In this document: piece after piece, positions 1 to 11,258 of the stretch
How positions within the stretch are numbered: the stretch's first letter is position 1
How the letters are laid out: each line of letters begins with the position of its first letter
Source of the DNA: Thelephora terrestris
Lineage: Eukaryota; Basidiomycota; Agaricomycetes; Thelephorales; Thelephoraceae
Assembly (NCBI GenBank): GCA_015956445.1
Contig: WIUZ02000002.1
Coordinates: 2,976,001 to 3,040,000, forward strand
Length of the DNA stretch: 64,000 nucleotides
Reading direction: 5' to 3'
Program-made: the position numbers and the translations under genes
Notes under the pieces: model-generated
What the model was told of the DNA's origin: nothing
The model's database searches: none
Seen by the model: only the letters and a program-made list of their open reading frames with translations

Positions 1-263
1 GATCTTGAGTCAAGGGGAACTGACCCTGCCAGTGCGGAAGGTGCGCAAGCATCACATTATCTTGTCTTATCCGGCTCACATGCTTCTGGAAATCATAGAC
101 GAAGCGTTCGAAGTTGCCAAAGGTATGTTTACGAACACTAGACCCCGGTGTACCCAATCTCATACTCCTCATTAGTACAATTGCAGGAAGCCCGCCAGAA
201 ATAGTATCAATTGTATCAATAATTAGCATCGCGTGTACCCGCTATCAGAATCTGCGGATTTGA
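1..263 (+). CDS. C-terminal end of an unknown protein (partial)
   Basis: The window opens inside a gene. An open frame from base 2 runs to a clean donor (AAAG before gtatgt at 123), a 64-nt intron ends in ttgcag at 186, and the joined frame continues (start of exon 2: GSPPEIVSIVSIISIACTRY) to TGA at 261-263. The splice phase is consistent on both sides. About 65 residues are visible. The last 25 contain a short hydrophobic stretch that could be a membrane tail or a buried helix. No family is recognised and the start lies outside the window. Confidence 0.5.
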
Positions 264-1664
264 TGGAATTTCCCAGAATAATCCCGTGCGGCTGCAATGG
301 GATGGGGCTCACAACCTGCAGCACACACCTCTTATATGCTGCATAATACCAACAAAAGGCACATTTTCTTACAACCGTACTCCGGGGCGTATCCAATCGC
401 AGGATTCATTTTGCCCGTGGGTTAGCGCTCGCATTGGAGACTCGAGTTCCAACAGCGGATCAAATCGATCATATCCGACGACAATCGAGACCCGGCATCC
501 GACCAAGGCGTGTATCATTTCGAGAACGCTCCGCTACAACTCAAGTACACAAGATTCGAATTCGTGGGTACCACGACCGACTTCAGGTGGTTACTTCGAG
601 GACCTTCTTGGGATTCCAACACCGAAAGAGGTCACTGTTCACATGTTGTCCCACCTCTGCAATGTGAAGCATTTGCAGCATAATAGTACGCGGAACATAA
701 GGAGAAAGCCCAAAATGAGGCTGAGGAGTTGTGTCTCGTCAGCAGCGTGCGCCGTGTTTTGAAGCTGGGACGGGGAATGGACTATATGGCGTCCAGTACT
801 TCTGAGTCTCGAAAGCGGGCCGTGGTAAGAGTCGCCCCCGAACCGGCCACAACACACATCATTGGTGGCTCTTCTTCAAAGAAAAACACGGAGCTGTTTA
901 TCATCACCGCCAGGGGAGTGATACCCTGACCGCCGGTCGCCTTCAAGGTTGACACTCCTTGAGACCAGGAAAGATTTAAAGATTCCCGGGAAACCGTAGC
1001 CAACAAGCCCCTTCATCCTGAATACCACCTCTTTCTCGCCTGTACTTTGAAGAAAACTATTCCTTCCGAGTCTCATCGGCGCCCTGATTCCCTGCTCACC
1101 TAACACCACTTGCGAACGCCGTCCTCCTCAAGGGATCCACCTTCTCTCTCGCTATCTTCCATCTGTGTATCCATAGCTAGCTGTCTTTTTATCGAGTTTG
1201 GCCGTCATGTGCATCGGTACTACCAACGAGCCCAAGGCGGTCATCGTCGGGTCAGTCCAATTAGAAGAATAGGAGGGCTGCTCACCGAAGCCGGAGATGA
1301 CGAGCACAGGACGAGACGTTGGCGCCCGGATGGATAGAAGACGCGCATAGTAATCCATCAAAGCATCATCGTCAGTGCGAACGAAATGGAAACACGTCGG
1401 GTCTTCAGCTTCAGGTCGTTCCGTACGAATCCCACAAATGGCTTTGCCTGTTGGTTCCCTCACGCTGCATCGATGCCAAACACGTGGCGGCACCAAGCCG
1501 AGAGGACTCGGGCTCGAGGGTGTTCCGTCTCCGTGATTTCCTGTTGTCAGGTGATAAATAGCGTTAACCGGATGATCGCTTGTCTCACTCTGCCGTGCCA
1601 TGCAACCTGAATATATAACTCCGACTTTATTCCCCCCTCTACCCACTCACAACCAATCCCCACC
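264..1664. other. Intergenic, 1.4 kb
   Basis: No convincing gene. Short open frames on both strands overlap each other and lack splice-supported extension. The last 60 bases are the promoter of the acyl-CoA synthetase gene. Confidence 0.5.
1612..1618 (+). promoter_or_regulatory. TATA box of the acyl-CoA synthetase gene
   Basis: TATATAA lies 47 bp before the start codon at 1665. A pyrimidine-rich stretch (ttccccc, ctaccc) follows, which implies a very short 5' leader. Confidence 0.5.
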
Positions 1665-4553
1665 ATGACCCCAACTCACCCATGGATTGGCAAATGGCCC
1701 GAGAACCTCGACTTTTCCAAGCAGTCCGTTCAAGTTCCAGGCACAACGCGCCCTGGGCAGACGAGTGAGAAGTTACACGCATCTCTCGTCTGGGAACCCT
1801 CTCTGACGCTGTATTCTATATTCAAGGTGCATACCGAGGCAGTGCGTCGATTTCTTTTCGCTCGTGCGCAAAACTCAATTCCGAATTCCCAGCCCCGTTC
1901 CCCTATTTTACCTTGGCCGATATTGAACATTACAGGACCCTGCCCCAGATTTTTGACAGCGGTCTGCAAATAGCCGGTTCACAGACGCCGTTCCTGGGTC
2001 GTCGCCCTGTAGAGTCCCATGAACCTCTAAAGTTCGCGAATCACTACGTCTGGCAAACGTGGGGAGAGATAGACACTCGAAGACGAAACGTCGGAAGTGC
2101 CCTACAAGGACTTTTCGGTTCTGGAGCGGCTGTAGGAACGAATGGGCTCGACACTGTTGGTATCTGGTCCGCCAATACGATAGGTAAGTTGCCGTTCTGT
2201 GATTTCCGGCGACTGTCGTCCCGTTGATTGCCGTCCCCACTCTATGCCCCACTCACCCGTCCTCAGAATGGCAGATAGTCGACCTGGCCACATCGCTGTA
2301 CGGCAAGACTCTTGTCCCTCTATATGAAAACTTTGGACCTGATTCCATTGGTGCGTATCTCTGACGACTGCCTGCGGTAGCCAAATTAACTGATCGGAAT
2401 GTGCGCTCGCACAGAATATATGTATGCAGCGGCATTCTAAACCGGTTGAGGGTACTGAGACCGTCGATTCTAGCGTCAATCACGCGGATTTGACCATCGT
2501 CTTTGTGCAAGCTCACAATGTTTCAGCTTTGCTCAGCCTTTCCCCAAAGCTCCCAACTCTCAAAATCATCGTCGCGATCGGTGAAACCTCTGCCACTCAA
2601 AAGGAATTACTTGATGCTTGGTCTACGCAGCGAGGGGTCCGAGTCATTACTCTTGCAGAACGCAAGTGCTATTTCGATTAATCTTTGCTCAATACTTATT
2701 CTATGCATTCAGTTGAAGAGATGGGCGCAAAGGCTCCTATTGAACCTCCGAATGTCACTCCTGAAACGGTCGCAACGATCTGCTATACATCTGTACGCCC
2801 CTCTATCAATTTAATCAAACCAAAGTCTAGAATTCGTGTGTTTCAGGGAACGACAGGCAATCCAAAGGGTGCTGTCTTGACCCAAGGTGCACTTGCCTCG
2901 GCCACATACTCCAATACATGCGGCATGGATTTCACTCCATTTGCGGTCCCTGTCCTACTTTCCTTCCTCCCTCTCGCTCACATCTACGGGGTACGCCTTC
3001 TTTCCTAGAGACCGATCGCTCCCCACCTGACACGCGGATAGCGAACGATGGAGATGTGCGTCATCTTGGCCGGTGGCAAAATTGGGTATTCTACTGGCTC
3101 CCCGTTGAGGATCATTCAGGACATGCAAGTTTTGAAGCCAAACTTCTTCCCTGCAGTGCCAAGGCTTCTGAACAAGATATACCAAATCATTGCTGCAAAT
3201 TTGGAGGCACCAGGGCTGAAAGGTGCACTGTTTAGGCGAGGGGTTGCTGCAAAGATGGAGAGACTCAAGGCGACCGGGGACTACTCGCATCCGTTTTGGG
3301 ACAGGCTCGTGTTCAACAAGGTGATCTGACATCTCGATCTGTGGAACCACGCTTTTGGTTAACACGTCTAAAATAGGTCCGAGCCGCCCTTGGAGGAAAT
3401 GTTGCGCTCCTTACGTCAGGGTCAGCTCCCTTAAATCCGCAGGTTCAGGACTTCCTGCGCGTTGTCCTCTCCTGCACCATCATACAAGGTCAGCTGCCAT
3501 CACTTTGGTCGTCTTAGAAAGCTTGTCACATATTCGCTAGGGTACGGCATGACCGAGAACTGTGGTACCTGCACGAGGTGTATACCCAAGGACCCTACTG
3601 ATGGTGGGCTTGTGGGGTTCATGCAACCTGTAAACGAGATTAAGCTGGTGGATGTGCCAAGTATGGGTTACACCTCCGAGGATAAGCCCTATCCACGGGG
3701 AGAGATATGCGTGAAGGGTGCCAACTGCTTCTCTGGTTACTACAAGAGTGCGTCGGGCCCACGTATAATATCGGCCGGTGTTGACCTGGGGTGATATCTC
3801 CAGACGAACAGGCAACCAAGGAAACTATCGATGAAGAAGGTTGGGTCCATACTGGAGATGTGGGTTTGATGGATGAGGTATGTATGTAGTGCATTGATTT
3901 CTTGCGTCAGTTAACTCCATGCTTTATAAATGTAGTTCGGAAGGCTCAAGATCATTGACCGAGTAAAGGTTAATATTCCCCACCTCACCGCTCCTCAAGG
4001 CGGTCTCACCCATTGTCATCCTAGAACATCTTGAAACTTTCTCAAGGCGAATACGTCGCTCTAGAGAAGGTCGAAAACGTTTACGCCACTTGTCCCATCG
4101 TGCAACAAATCATGGTCCACGGGGACTCGATGCAATCGTACCTCTTGGCCATTATCGTACCAGATCCCGTTCAATTGGCAAGGATTGCAAGTAGAGTTTG
4201 GAAGAAACCGGTGAACGAGGCCGATCTGGCAGCGCTGGATGCGGCGGTCAAGGATGACAGGGTGGTGAAGGCGATCTTGGGCGTTTTGACCGCTGATGGG
4301 GTTAAGTACGGTTTGACCGGATATGAGTTCGTGAAGAGGATATTCGTGACGAACGAGTTATTCTCGGTGGAAAACGGATGTTTGACACCGACGATGAAAG
4401 TCCGGAGGTGAAGCCCCCTTTCTGTTCTCTGGCACGGTGACCGTTGTTGACCCTGGAATTCTTAGGCGGGATGCTCAAAGAAAGTACAAGCGAGAGTTGG
4501 ACGCTCTCTATGCGCTTGGCGAACCCCAGCTCGAAAAGATCGCGAAGCTGTAG
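1665..4553 (+). CDS. Long-chain fatty acid-CoA ligase (yeast Faa1/Faa4 type)
   Basis: This enzyme activates long-chain fatty acids to acyl-CoA with ATP and belongs to the AMP-binding (ANL) superfamily. Fifteen exons give 694 residues, close to yeast Faa1: 1665-1764, 1827-1841, 1893-2183, 2267-2350, 2415-2421, 2474-2661, 2713-2792, 2847-2990, 3042-3320, 3377-3488, 3541-3747, 3804-3877, 3936-3968, 4025-4407, 4466-4553. Diagnostic parts are the P-loop-like [17 protein letters not shown] across intron 7, [14 protein letters not shown], and [11 protein letters not shown] followed by [15 protein letters not shown]. Exons 2 and 5 are only 15 and 7 nt, and intron 6 uses a GC donor (gcaagt at 2662). 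With these splices the frame never meets a stop. Without them the gene looks broken near 2445. The N-terminus has no signal peptide, so a cytosolic or lipid-droplet location is inferred. Confidence 0.93.
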
Positions 4554-4674
4554 ATCGTTTACCAGAGGTCGGGAGGACGTTCTTATCCACACTATATTAT
4601 TGTTGTATACGCCAGCTTTGGGTAGCGGGAAACATTGAGCTGAATCCAAGCAAATACCCACAGGTGATGCCAGC

Positions 4675-4690
4675 AGGCTGGAATCCAGCT
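4675..4690 (+). repeat. Dispersed palindromic repeat, copy 1
   Basis: AGGCTGGAATCCAGCT. This is a slightly imperfect copy of the palindrome also found at 5031, 32143, 34934, 47932 and (degraded) 56864. Confidence 0.5.
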
Positions 4691-5030
4691 CTCGATCGAT
4701 CAAGCGATTTCTTCCTCCATCCCCACGCTCAAAGCGCGGTAGAATTAGTGTCAATGCTCAAAACTCCAATCTGCTGTCTATGCTGTCCAGGAAATTACAC
4801 CAGGTGTCATTCTCACTGGTGGCCTTGCTACAGCCCCAAACACAGCCCCAAGTCATATTAGAATTGGCCTATTGATTTCGAAAGCTGATAACTGTGAGGA
4901 TATATTGAACAGAAGCACCGCCTCGATCCCCTCGACCTTAGTTGGGTCCCCTCCCTCTCATCTCTCCCACACCACCATCTGTTAGAGGCGTCGTCCCTCT
5001 CTAAATCACGTCCTCCTCGCCTCTGGATTC

Positions 5031-5049
5031 GAGGCTGGATTCCAGCCTA
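5031..5049 (-). repeat. Dispersed palindromic repeat, copy 2
   Basis: GAGGCTGGATTCCAGCCTA, whose reverse complement is TAGGCTGGAATCCAGCCTC. The bases beyond the palindrome (minus-strand CGAATCCAGAGGCGAGGAGG) resemble those after copy 5, so homology is longer than the palindrome. Confidence 0.6.
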
Positions 5050-5063
5050 CCATCATCAACAGC

Positions 5064-8000
5064 ATGTCAGGTTTGGAAGAGATCTCGGTGCGACGGTAAG
5101 TTCTCTCATTGACTCGCAGTTCCCTCATTCGTTCATGTCTCGGCCAATAGCCAAGAAGGTGGAAGGAACAAAACGGGGAATTGGACTGGGGAAGACCTGA
5201 CTCGACGTCGATCCAGAAGAAAGCGGTATGTTTTATCGGAGGTTTGTCACTTCGCTCACTGAACGCTTTGATCTTGCGCTTAGGAACCGCGGCGGCTCCA
5301 GTGATCTGGCAGAAGTGAACGAGAATGTTGCACCAATGTACTATTGTTCCTTCCAATTGCGACATCCCGTTTCTGACGCCTGGCCCCAGTCAAGGTTTTG
5401 CAGGAGAACCCGAGGGTGGAGAACCGGGCCTACGACCGGTCTATGGGTAACCCAACCTCACGTCCACCTGATGTTTATTGAATTCGCTTCCGTAGCTATA
5501 AGCAAGTTGAGGAAAATCATCGCACTAAGTTCTACGAACACTACCGTAAGGAAGCCGAAGAATACGATAAGGAATTTCTGAAGAACCGTGGGGAAGACTT
5601 GAACACAACCCTGATATTTGTGCGTATGCAGCGCGATAGAGCGGAGGTATGCTAACGCGAACTCTAGGCTGGTCTTTTCTCTGCCGTGACATCCGCGTTC
5701 ATCATCCAGGTTCAATCCGGGCTTCAATCAGACCCCAACGAGGAAACAGCCGCCCTTCTTCGTGTCCTGATCTACAAGATCGACAACACTACATTTGGTG
5801 GTGACGTTCCAACCCTACCGCAATGGACCGGTCCACCGCAGACGATTATCCACGTTCAGAGCTTACTATACGCTAGTCTGCTCACCTCGCTTCTCTCCGC
5901 GTTCATCGCAATGCTCGGAAAGCAGTGGTTGAACCGATACGAATCGGTCGACATACGGGGATCGGCTATCGAGCGTAGCCAGAATCGGCAACGGAAGCTG
6001 GATGGCATCGTTGCGTGGTACTTTGACTACGTGATGGAATCGTTGCCATTGATGTTGCAGGCTGCGTTGTTGCTGCTGGGTTGCGCCCTCTCTAAATACC
6101 TGTGGGAGGTTGACACCACCGTGGCGTCCGTTGTGCTCGGCTTAACTTCATTTGGCGTTTTTTTCTACCTCTTCGTCGTCGTTGCCGGGGCATCAACCGC
6201 CAGTTGCCCGTATCAAACCCCTGTAGCAAACTTTATTCGCTTCGTCTCCAATAGGCTTGCCCCATCCATCTCCCGTGTTTCTCGTCTGGTCCATCATTTC
6301 CTTCGCACCCTTATCCGTCTTCGGCTTTCTAATTCTCTCTCATCCTACGCTCTATTTTTCAAAAAATCAGCGGTGTGCAGGGTGTCCATCGAATGGTGGA
6401 GTGTACCCTCCAAATCAGTGGTTACCATCCTCGCCAAGATCATCCTGTATCTTCCTGTGTTGCTCATCTCGTTTTTCATCGATGCCCTTCGCTTCGGACG
6501 ACTGGTGGCCGTCATGCTCAACAAAGTCATCGTGTACTGCCCTTGGTTACTTGTCAAGATTTTCACCGCTACCCTCCGTCTTGGAATTAAGATATTTATA
6601 TCTTCAGCCGCCCAGATTCCCAAGCCACCCACGTTGTTCCACGTCCCAGGCCAGGCTTTCGATAACCAAGAAACCGAACTAGACTTTCGCTGTTCTTTAT
6701 GGATGCTCCAGACGACTTTGGACAAAACCATCATGGTGTCAACTCTCAGTTTCCTTAGGACGATCATCCCACTCGCCGGTCTCCACTCCTCGATCAGCTC
6801 TGCGGCCGTCGCGCAATGTTTCGATGTATTCAGAAGCTGCCTCGTCATAACTGACAGTGGTGTGGCAACGGTCACTCGGGGCTCAGAGCAACTCGCAGGA
6901 ATATCCGCCACGTGCTTCCTCCGAGCCTTTTGTCTCATGCTGAGTACGGAACCAACTTCCGTCGTCGTCGGAGAAGTCTGGAAACGTTACGAGAGGGTAT
7001 TTACAATCAATGTCGACTTGAGCGGCCTCCCATGCCCCATCGCCATGGATGTGATCCATCACCTGTTCACCGGACGTTGGTTTCGAATGGATATTTGCTG
7101 GACGAGTTATACGCTCTCGATCGATGAGCTGATAACAGTGTCACGCGTTCTTGCACAGGCAGCCCAGTCAAGACTCTGCATCCGTGCAGATTTGGGCCAC
7201 TTCGCACTTCACTTCCTGTCTCAGGATCCCCTCCCTCCCAACTCTGTCATCGTCGATTGCTTGACAATTGTGGCCACCGAAATGGGTTACGATGTCTCGG
7301 ATATCATTAGGAGGACGTCGGATGAAAGGTGTGTTTACGCCGGACAGACAATTATCTGTCTTCTAACCCTACCTTAGTGCACAACTCGAAGAACTCTTCA
7401 TTACGGTCATTATGGGGTGTGAAACAACCGTTTTCAAGAAAGAATACATGACTGAATCTACGACGGGGGCGGTAATTGCATTCGTTACATATGCCGCCCG
7501 ACGGAAAGGAAGTGTCGCAGGTGAGCTGTTGATCATACTCTTTCATACCATCTAATTCTCAACGGTACTATTATTAAATTTGCCCCCGCTTTCCAAACGT
7601 CATGTGCAATAGCACTTCCTGCTTCCTTGAAGTACGCAACTTTATATGCGTTCAGTTACGGCCGATTCCCAGAGCATGCAAGTGATACTGGTGCCATCTT
7701 ACGGCTCTGGATAGCCGCAGCTTCTTCGCTTCCATACATAAACGATGTGGGTGCTGAGGTGGTTTATGCGCTCCTAAAAATGGCCTCGAAGGATAACATC
7801 CGGTCACACATACCCGTGATTGCTTGGAACTGGTTGAAGAAGCGGCCTCTTTTATGCTCCCGACCTGAGCGGGGATTTGGGTGGTCATGGAACGTTATAG
7901 CGCAGACAGTCCGAAGCTTCAGGGACATCGAACTCACCGTGTCACTACTGTCCATCTGGTCAGAGCAGAATGGATTACACTCCCCAATGTGGGAGGAGAC

Positions 8001-8272
8001 GCGCTGTCTAATCAGGGAAGAGTTTAGCGAGAATCTTGCGGCGGGATACCGTGCAGATCTGATTCAGCTGCTGGATGAAATCCTGTCGCGGTTCGAAGGG
8101 GAGGGTCATATTCAGCAGCATTACGAGGGACTCAGGAGCGAGGTCGACAAACAAGCAGTGAAGATCTTGAACAGTAGGTTATTCATATTTGTCCACTGCT
8201 TTCGTCCGATGACCTATTTGGGTGTTTGCAGGATTTCACTCTACCTTTATGTGTGCACTACCTCTCCCCTAG
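5064..8272 (+). CDS. DUF6535-family multi-pass membrane protein
   Basis: Nine exons give 915 residues: 5064-5095, 5151-5225, 5284-5337, 5390-5446, 5496-5619, 5668-7328, 7378-7520, 7613-8173, 8232-8272. Residues 1-110 are charged and hydrophilic. Then comes the core seen in the Agaricomycete DUF6535 family: LIFAGLFSAVTSAFII (TM1, about 112-130), SLLYASLLTSLLSAFIAMLG (TM2, about 179-198), a conserved KQWLNRY stretch, LMLQAALLLLGCALS (TM3, about 241-256) and a fourth segment at about 265-287. Two more hydrophobic stretches near residues 365 and 400 are less certain. The long C-terminal part is helical-looking and unrecognised. Function is unknown in the literature I can recall. The family is expanded in mushrooms. 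All splice phases agree, so the gene looks intact. Confidence 0.85.
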
Positions 8273-8516
8273 CTGCGCGCGGAGCGCCCGGTACTCCCTC
8301 GAACTGACGTCTACTCTACCCCCGAATCTTCCTTGTAGAATAAATATTCGATCCTGAATCGCATCCCAAGAGCAGAATCCTGCGCACTGATCTGACCTCA
8401 GTCTGACTAAAGCCTTACGATTTCCACAAACTCACGAAGCGCCGTTATTGAATTTCCTCTCGCGTGGAACAATAACAGGTCGGGAACGAACGAGGAATGC
8501 GATGAACATGGAAGGT

Positions 8517-11159
8517 TCACGTCCTTGCCTTTCCTTTACCACGGGCCTGCTCTCTCTCAGCGTTCGCAACGACCCTATCGATCTCTCCCCTAATCTCCTT
8601 TAGATTCTCCCTCAAGATATGCGCGTCCTCAAATTTCCTTTTGGCCGTTGCTTCCTGCACAAAAGTTTCCAACAATGCCTCTTGCTCCAGTAATGGTTGC
8701 AAAGCGTGGGCCAGCTCTGAATCCGGGTCGATCGTGGTTTCATTGAGCGGCGTTGTGAGAGTTGAAGGTGTCGAGGAGTTCGAATTCTCTTGCCGTGCTG
8801 GTTTGGGAAGAGACTGCATAGGTAAACAAGGGGTACTCGATTAGTTCGTGGGATGGCTTAAGCGAAGGAGTATGTCCGAACCTGAAGCGGGAACATGTTT
8901 CTCTGTAAGAAAAAATTCGCTCTCGCGAGGATTGCAATCTGTACACGATCCTGAGAACTACCCCTCGCACAGGGTAAGTTACGTATCCGCTTCGCGGCGG
9001 CGTCGTAATGCGCGAACGCCTCCACGAGCCGTTTTCGTGCCGCAGAGGCTTCGGCCGTAGGCCGCTCGTCATTACTGCACCAAAAGCAGGTCAAAAACGG
9101 TCGAGAAGTGAAGAATGGCAGAAGGCAAACTTTAAACTTAGTATAAGTTCTTGGAATTGGGGTAAAGAGTCCTCGATCTCTTTTTCTATACTGATAAGTA
9201 GCTGTGAGGGATACTTGTCAAGACGTCAAAAATCTGTCCCGCTGAAGGGTTTGCGCACATTATACAATTGAGCAAACATAGGGGTGGAATGGGCCTCTCC
9301 AATGTACTGCTGCCGTCTGGAACGTACTTGAGATCGCTAACCACAGGAACTAAGAAATTGAACTCACAACAACACCGGTCTGCAATCTCTGCATATCCTC
9401 ACACCACTCAGAAACTTCTCCTCATCTCCCGAGGGTTGAGGACCTTTGCCTGGGCCTATCGTGCTCGTCGTTCGTCTCCTTATCCCGTAATCAATCCCTT
9501 CCCCCACCTCCTCAATCACGCCTGTTTTGGTGTTCGCGACGAAGAGGAGTGAACACGTTACAGGCCGTTGAGGGAGTCGTACTGGGAGAGAACATATGAT
9601 GCGACCACAGAGTCTGCAATGGTGCTTCCTGTTCGTTATAGGGTGGAATGATGCCCTAGACCATATTCAGCAGGGCGCTTTGTAATCAAGGATAAAAGAC
9701 TCACAAACAAAGTGGACACTGGGATACGGCAGAATCCTCCTCCCATGGTGTAATCCTCTGCTCGGCAGCTGGACGCGCAACACTATCAGTTGGAACCAAC
9801 CTAAAAGTGGAGAAATGCCGTTACCTCTGATATCGTTCTTCTCATTCTGGGCCTGGGAGCTTATCATGTCCTTCCAGAGCCCACTCGCACTCTTACTCCT
9901 TAGTTCCGAAAAGTCCACAAACAACGATGACTTCCGCTGTCGAACTGGTGGGGACTGTGGAGTTTTGGACTTTTCCGAAGGCTCGGAGAAATGAAGGCTG
10001 ATCAGTTTCTCTAGTCGCCGTTCCAACCGTGTCTGTTCGATCTTCCCAGCGCTCCTCTTGGATTTTCGGGCTTCCGAAAATTCGTCTGTCCGTGGTCGAT
10101 ACAGGCCCTTCGGCTGGAAACCTGGTCTATAAAATCTAGTCGAACTGCCTGATATGGGAGTGGTTGTACGGGGTATTGATGGCACCGGGGTAATCGCCGT
10201 TGATGCTGTCGTGGAGCCTGATGTAGTGCGTGATGACATTGGGAGTGCAGTCTCAACGGTTGGGGTCGGAGCGGGTTTGGGTGGGGGCGGTGGCGGCAGT
10301 GGTGGTGACGGCGAGCGCGTTAAAAGTGCCGGAGGTGGGAGCATATCTGAGACAGGGATCTCGGAAACAAGCCCAGAATTACCCAACAGTAATGGTGACA
10401 ACACTGAGGGAGGAGACGATTGTTCCAAGAGGACACTATTCCGTAGAGGTGAGCTCGTGCGTAATGGTGAGGTACTTTGTAGGGGAGAAGCTAAGAGCAA
10501 AGTATTATTTGTTGTAGAAGGTGTCTGAGTGTGTGATGAACGCAATGGAGATGACGAAAGGGCTGGCCGAGCCTCTCGCAGAGGTATCCGCCTGAAAGTC
10601 GATGTCTTCCGAGTATGTGGGGGGGATTTTTGCGTCTGCTCGAGAGGTTTGGAGGAAGAACTGGGCTCAGAACTTGCGTTGGAGGATGGCCCTGGCTGGG
10701 GAAGTTGTTCTGGGATGGGCTGGTCCAGGTGGCGAGATCCATTTGGTAGAGAAGTAGGAAATGCCTTGGGGCTTATGGACTTGACTTTCTGGGTCGCATC
10801 CTGGATACCATTGGTCATTGGTGGGGTATCTTCAGAGGATGCAGTAGAGGGACGAGAATCAGACGGGGGAGTGAGTCCAGCAATCGACGCCGGCCTTCGT
10901 CTCCCGTTTGCTTTCACCCCTTTCACCACCGTATCATTCGAGGGCGTAGTAGATGGCGAGAACGTGTTCCCATTTGAACTGAGACTGCTGACGCTCGACG
11001 GGCGAGATGGCGGGCTGACGATGGGTGTGAAAGTGGCCGATAAATTCCTAGAGTGTCGTTTAGACTGTTGGCAATCAGTCCGACGACGCTTGTGGTCGAC
11101 GTTGAGCGACAGACCTTGTAAGCTTGGTATGGCACAGGTTGTGGTTGTGTTGGGTTCAT
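8517..11159 (-). CDS. Rabenosyn-5/Vac1 (Pep7) FYVE-finger endosomal tethering protein
   Basis: This is a Rab5 effector that binds PI3P on early endosomes and works with Vps45 and the SNARE machinery. Eight exons, read on the minus strand, give 751 residues: 11115-11159, 9825-11064, 9705-9768, 9368-9655, 9259-9316, 9131-9201, 8882-9074, 8517-8813. Residues 16 to about 425 are Ser/Pro-rich and probably disordered. The FYVE finger (about 435-540) shows ITPWEED, CPLC, then RKHHCRLCGRIIC and RICRDC. After it come the helical parts IEKEIEDSLPQFQELILSLK and ERPTAEASAARKR. The last 90 residues carry a Rabenosyn Rab-binding helical hairpin (LLEQEALLETFVQEATAKRK, then ILRENLKEIRGEID). The FYVE finger is split by introns. 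The start at 11159 gives MNPTQPQPVPYQAYK before a 50-nt intron. It is divergent from twinfilin. Confidence 0.9.
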
Positions 11160-11258
11160 CGCCGCCGTCGTTGTCGTTTCGGGAGAGAGCCGTCGGCGTC
11201 GGTGCCTGATTTGGACTGGGGCCACGTCGCGTCTAGGCCACGATCCTGAACCCCAACG
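11160..11258. promoter_or_regulatory. Shared divergent promoter of VAC1 and twinfilin
   Basis: Only 99 bp separate the two start codons, so the core promoters must overlap. No TATA box is visible. Confidence 0.5.

Larger units (their letters stand above)
4554..5063. other. Intergenic, holds two copies of a palindromic repeat
   Basis: No gene. It contains the 3' end of the ligase gene, two copies of the dispersed palindrome (4675 and 5031) in opposite orientation about 370 bp apart, and the leader of the next gene. Confidence 0.5.

Noticed and set aside
1152-1646. 164-codon minus-strand frame upstream of the acyl-CoA synthetase
   Set aside because: It runs through the TATA box and leader of the synthetase gene, has no splice-supported extension and resembles no family. 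Left as uncertain.
2422-2473. Apparent stop codons in the acyl-CoA synthetase gene suggesting a pseudogene
   Set aside because: The stops fall inside a 52-nt intron with good donor (gtatgc), branch-like CTAAAC and TAG acceptor. Splicing it restores the family sequence exactly.
6345-6938. 197-codon minus-strand frame
   Set aside because: Antisense to the large DUF6535 exon, with no independent family likeness.
10154-11209. Long plus-strand frames (124 and 226 codons) with Gly/Val-rich translation
   Set aside because: These are antisense shadows of the Ser/Pro-rich N-terminal exon of the Vac1 gene.
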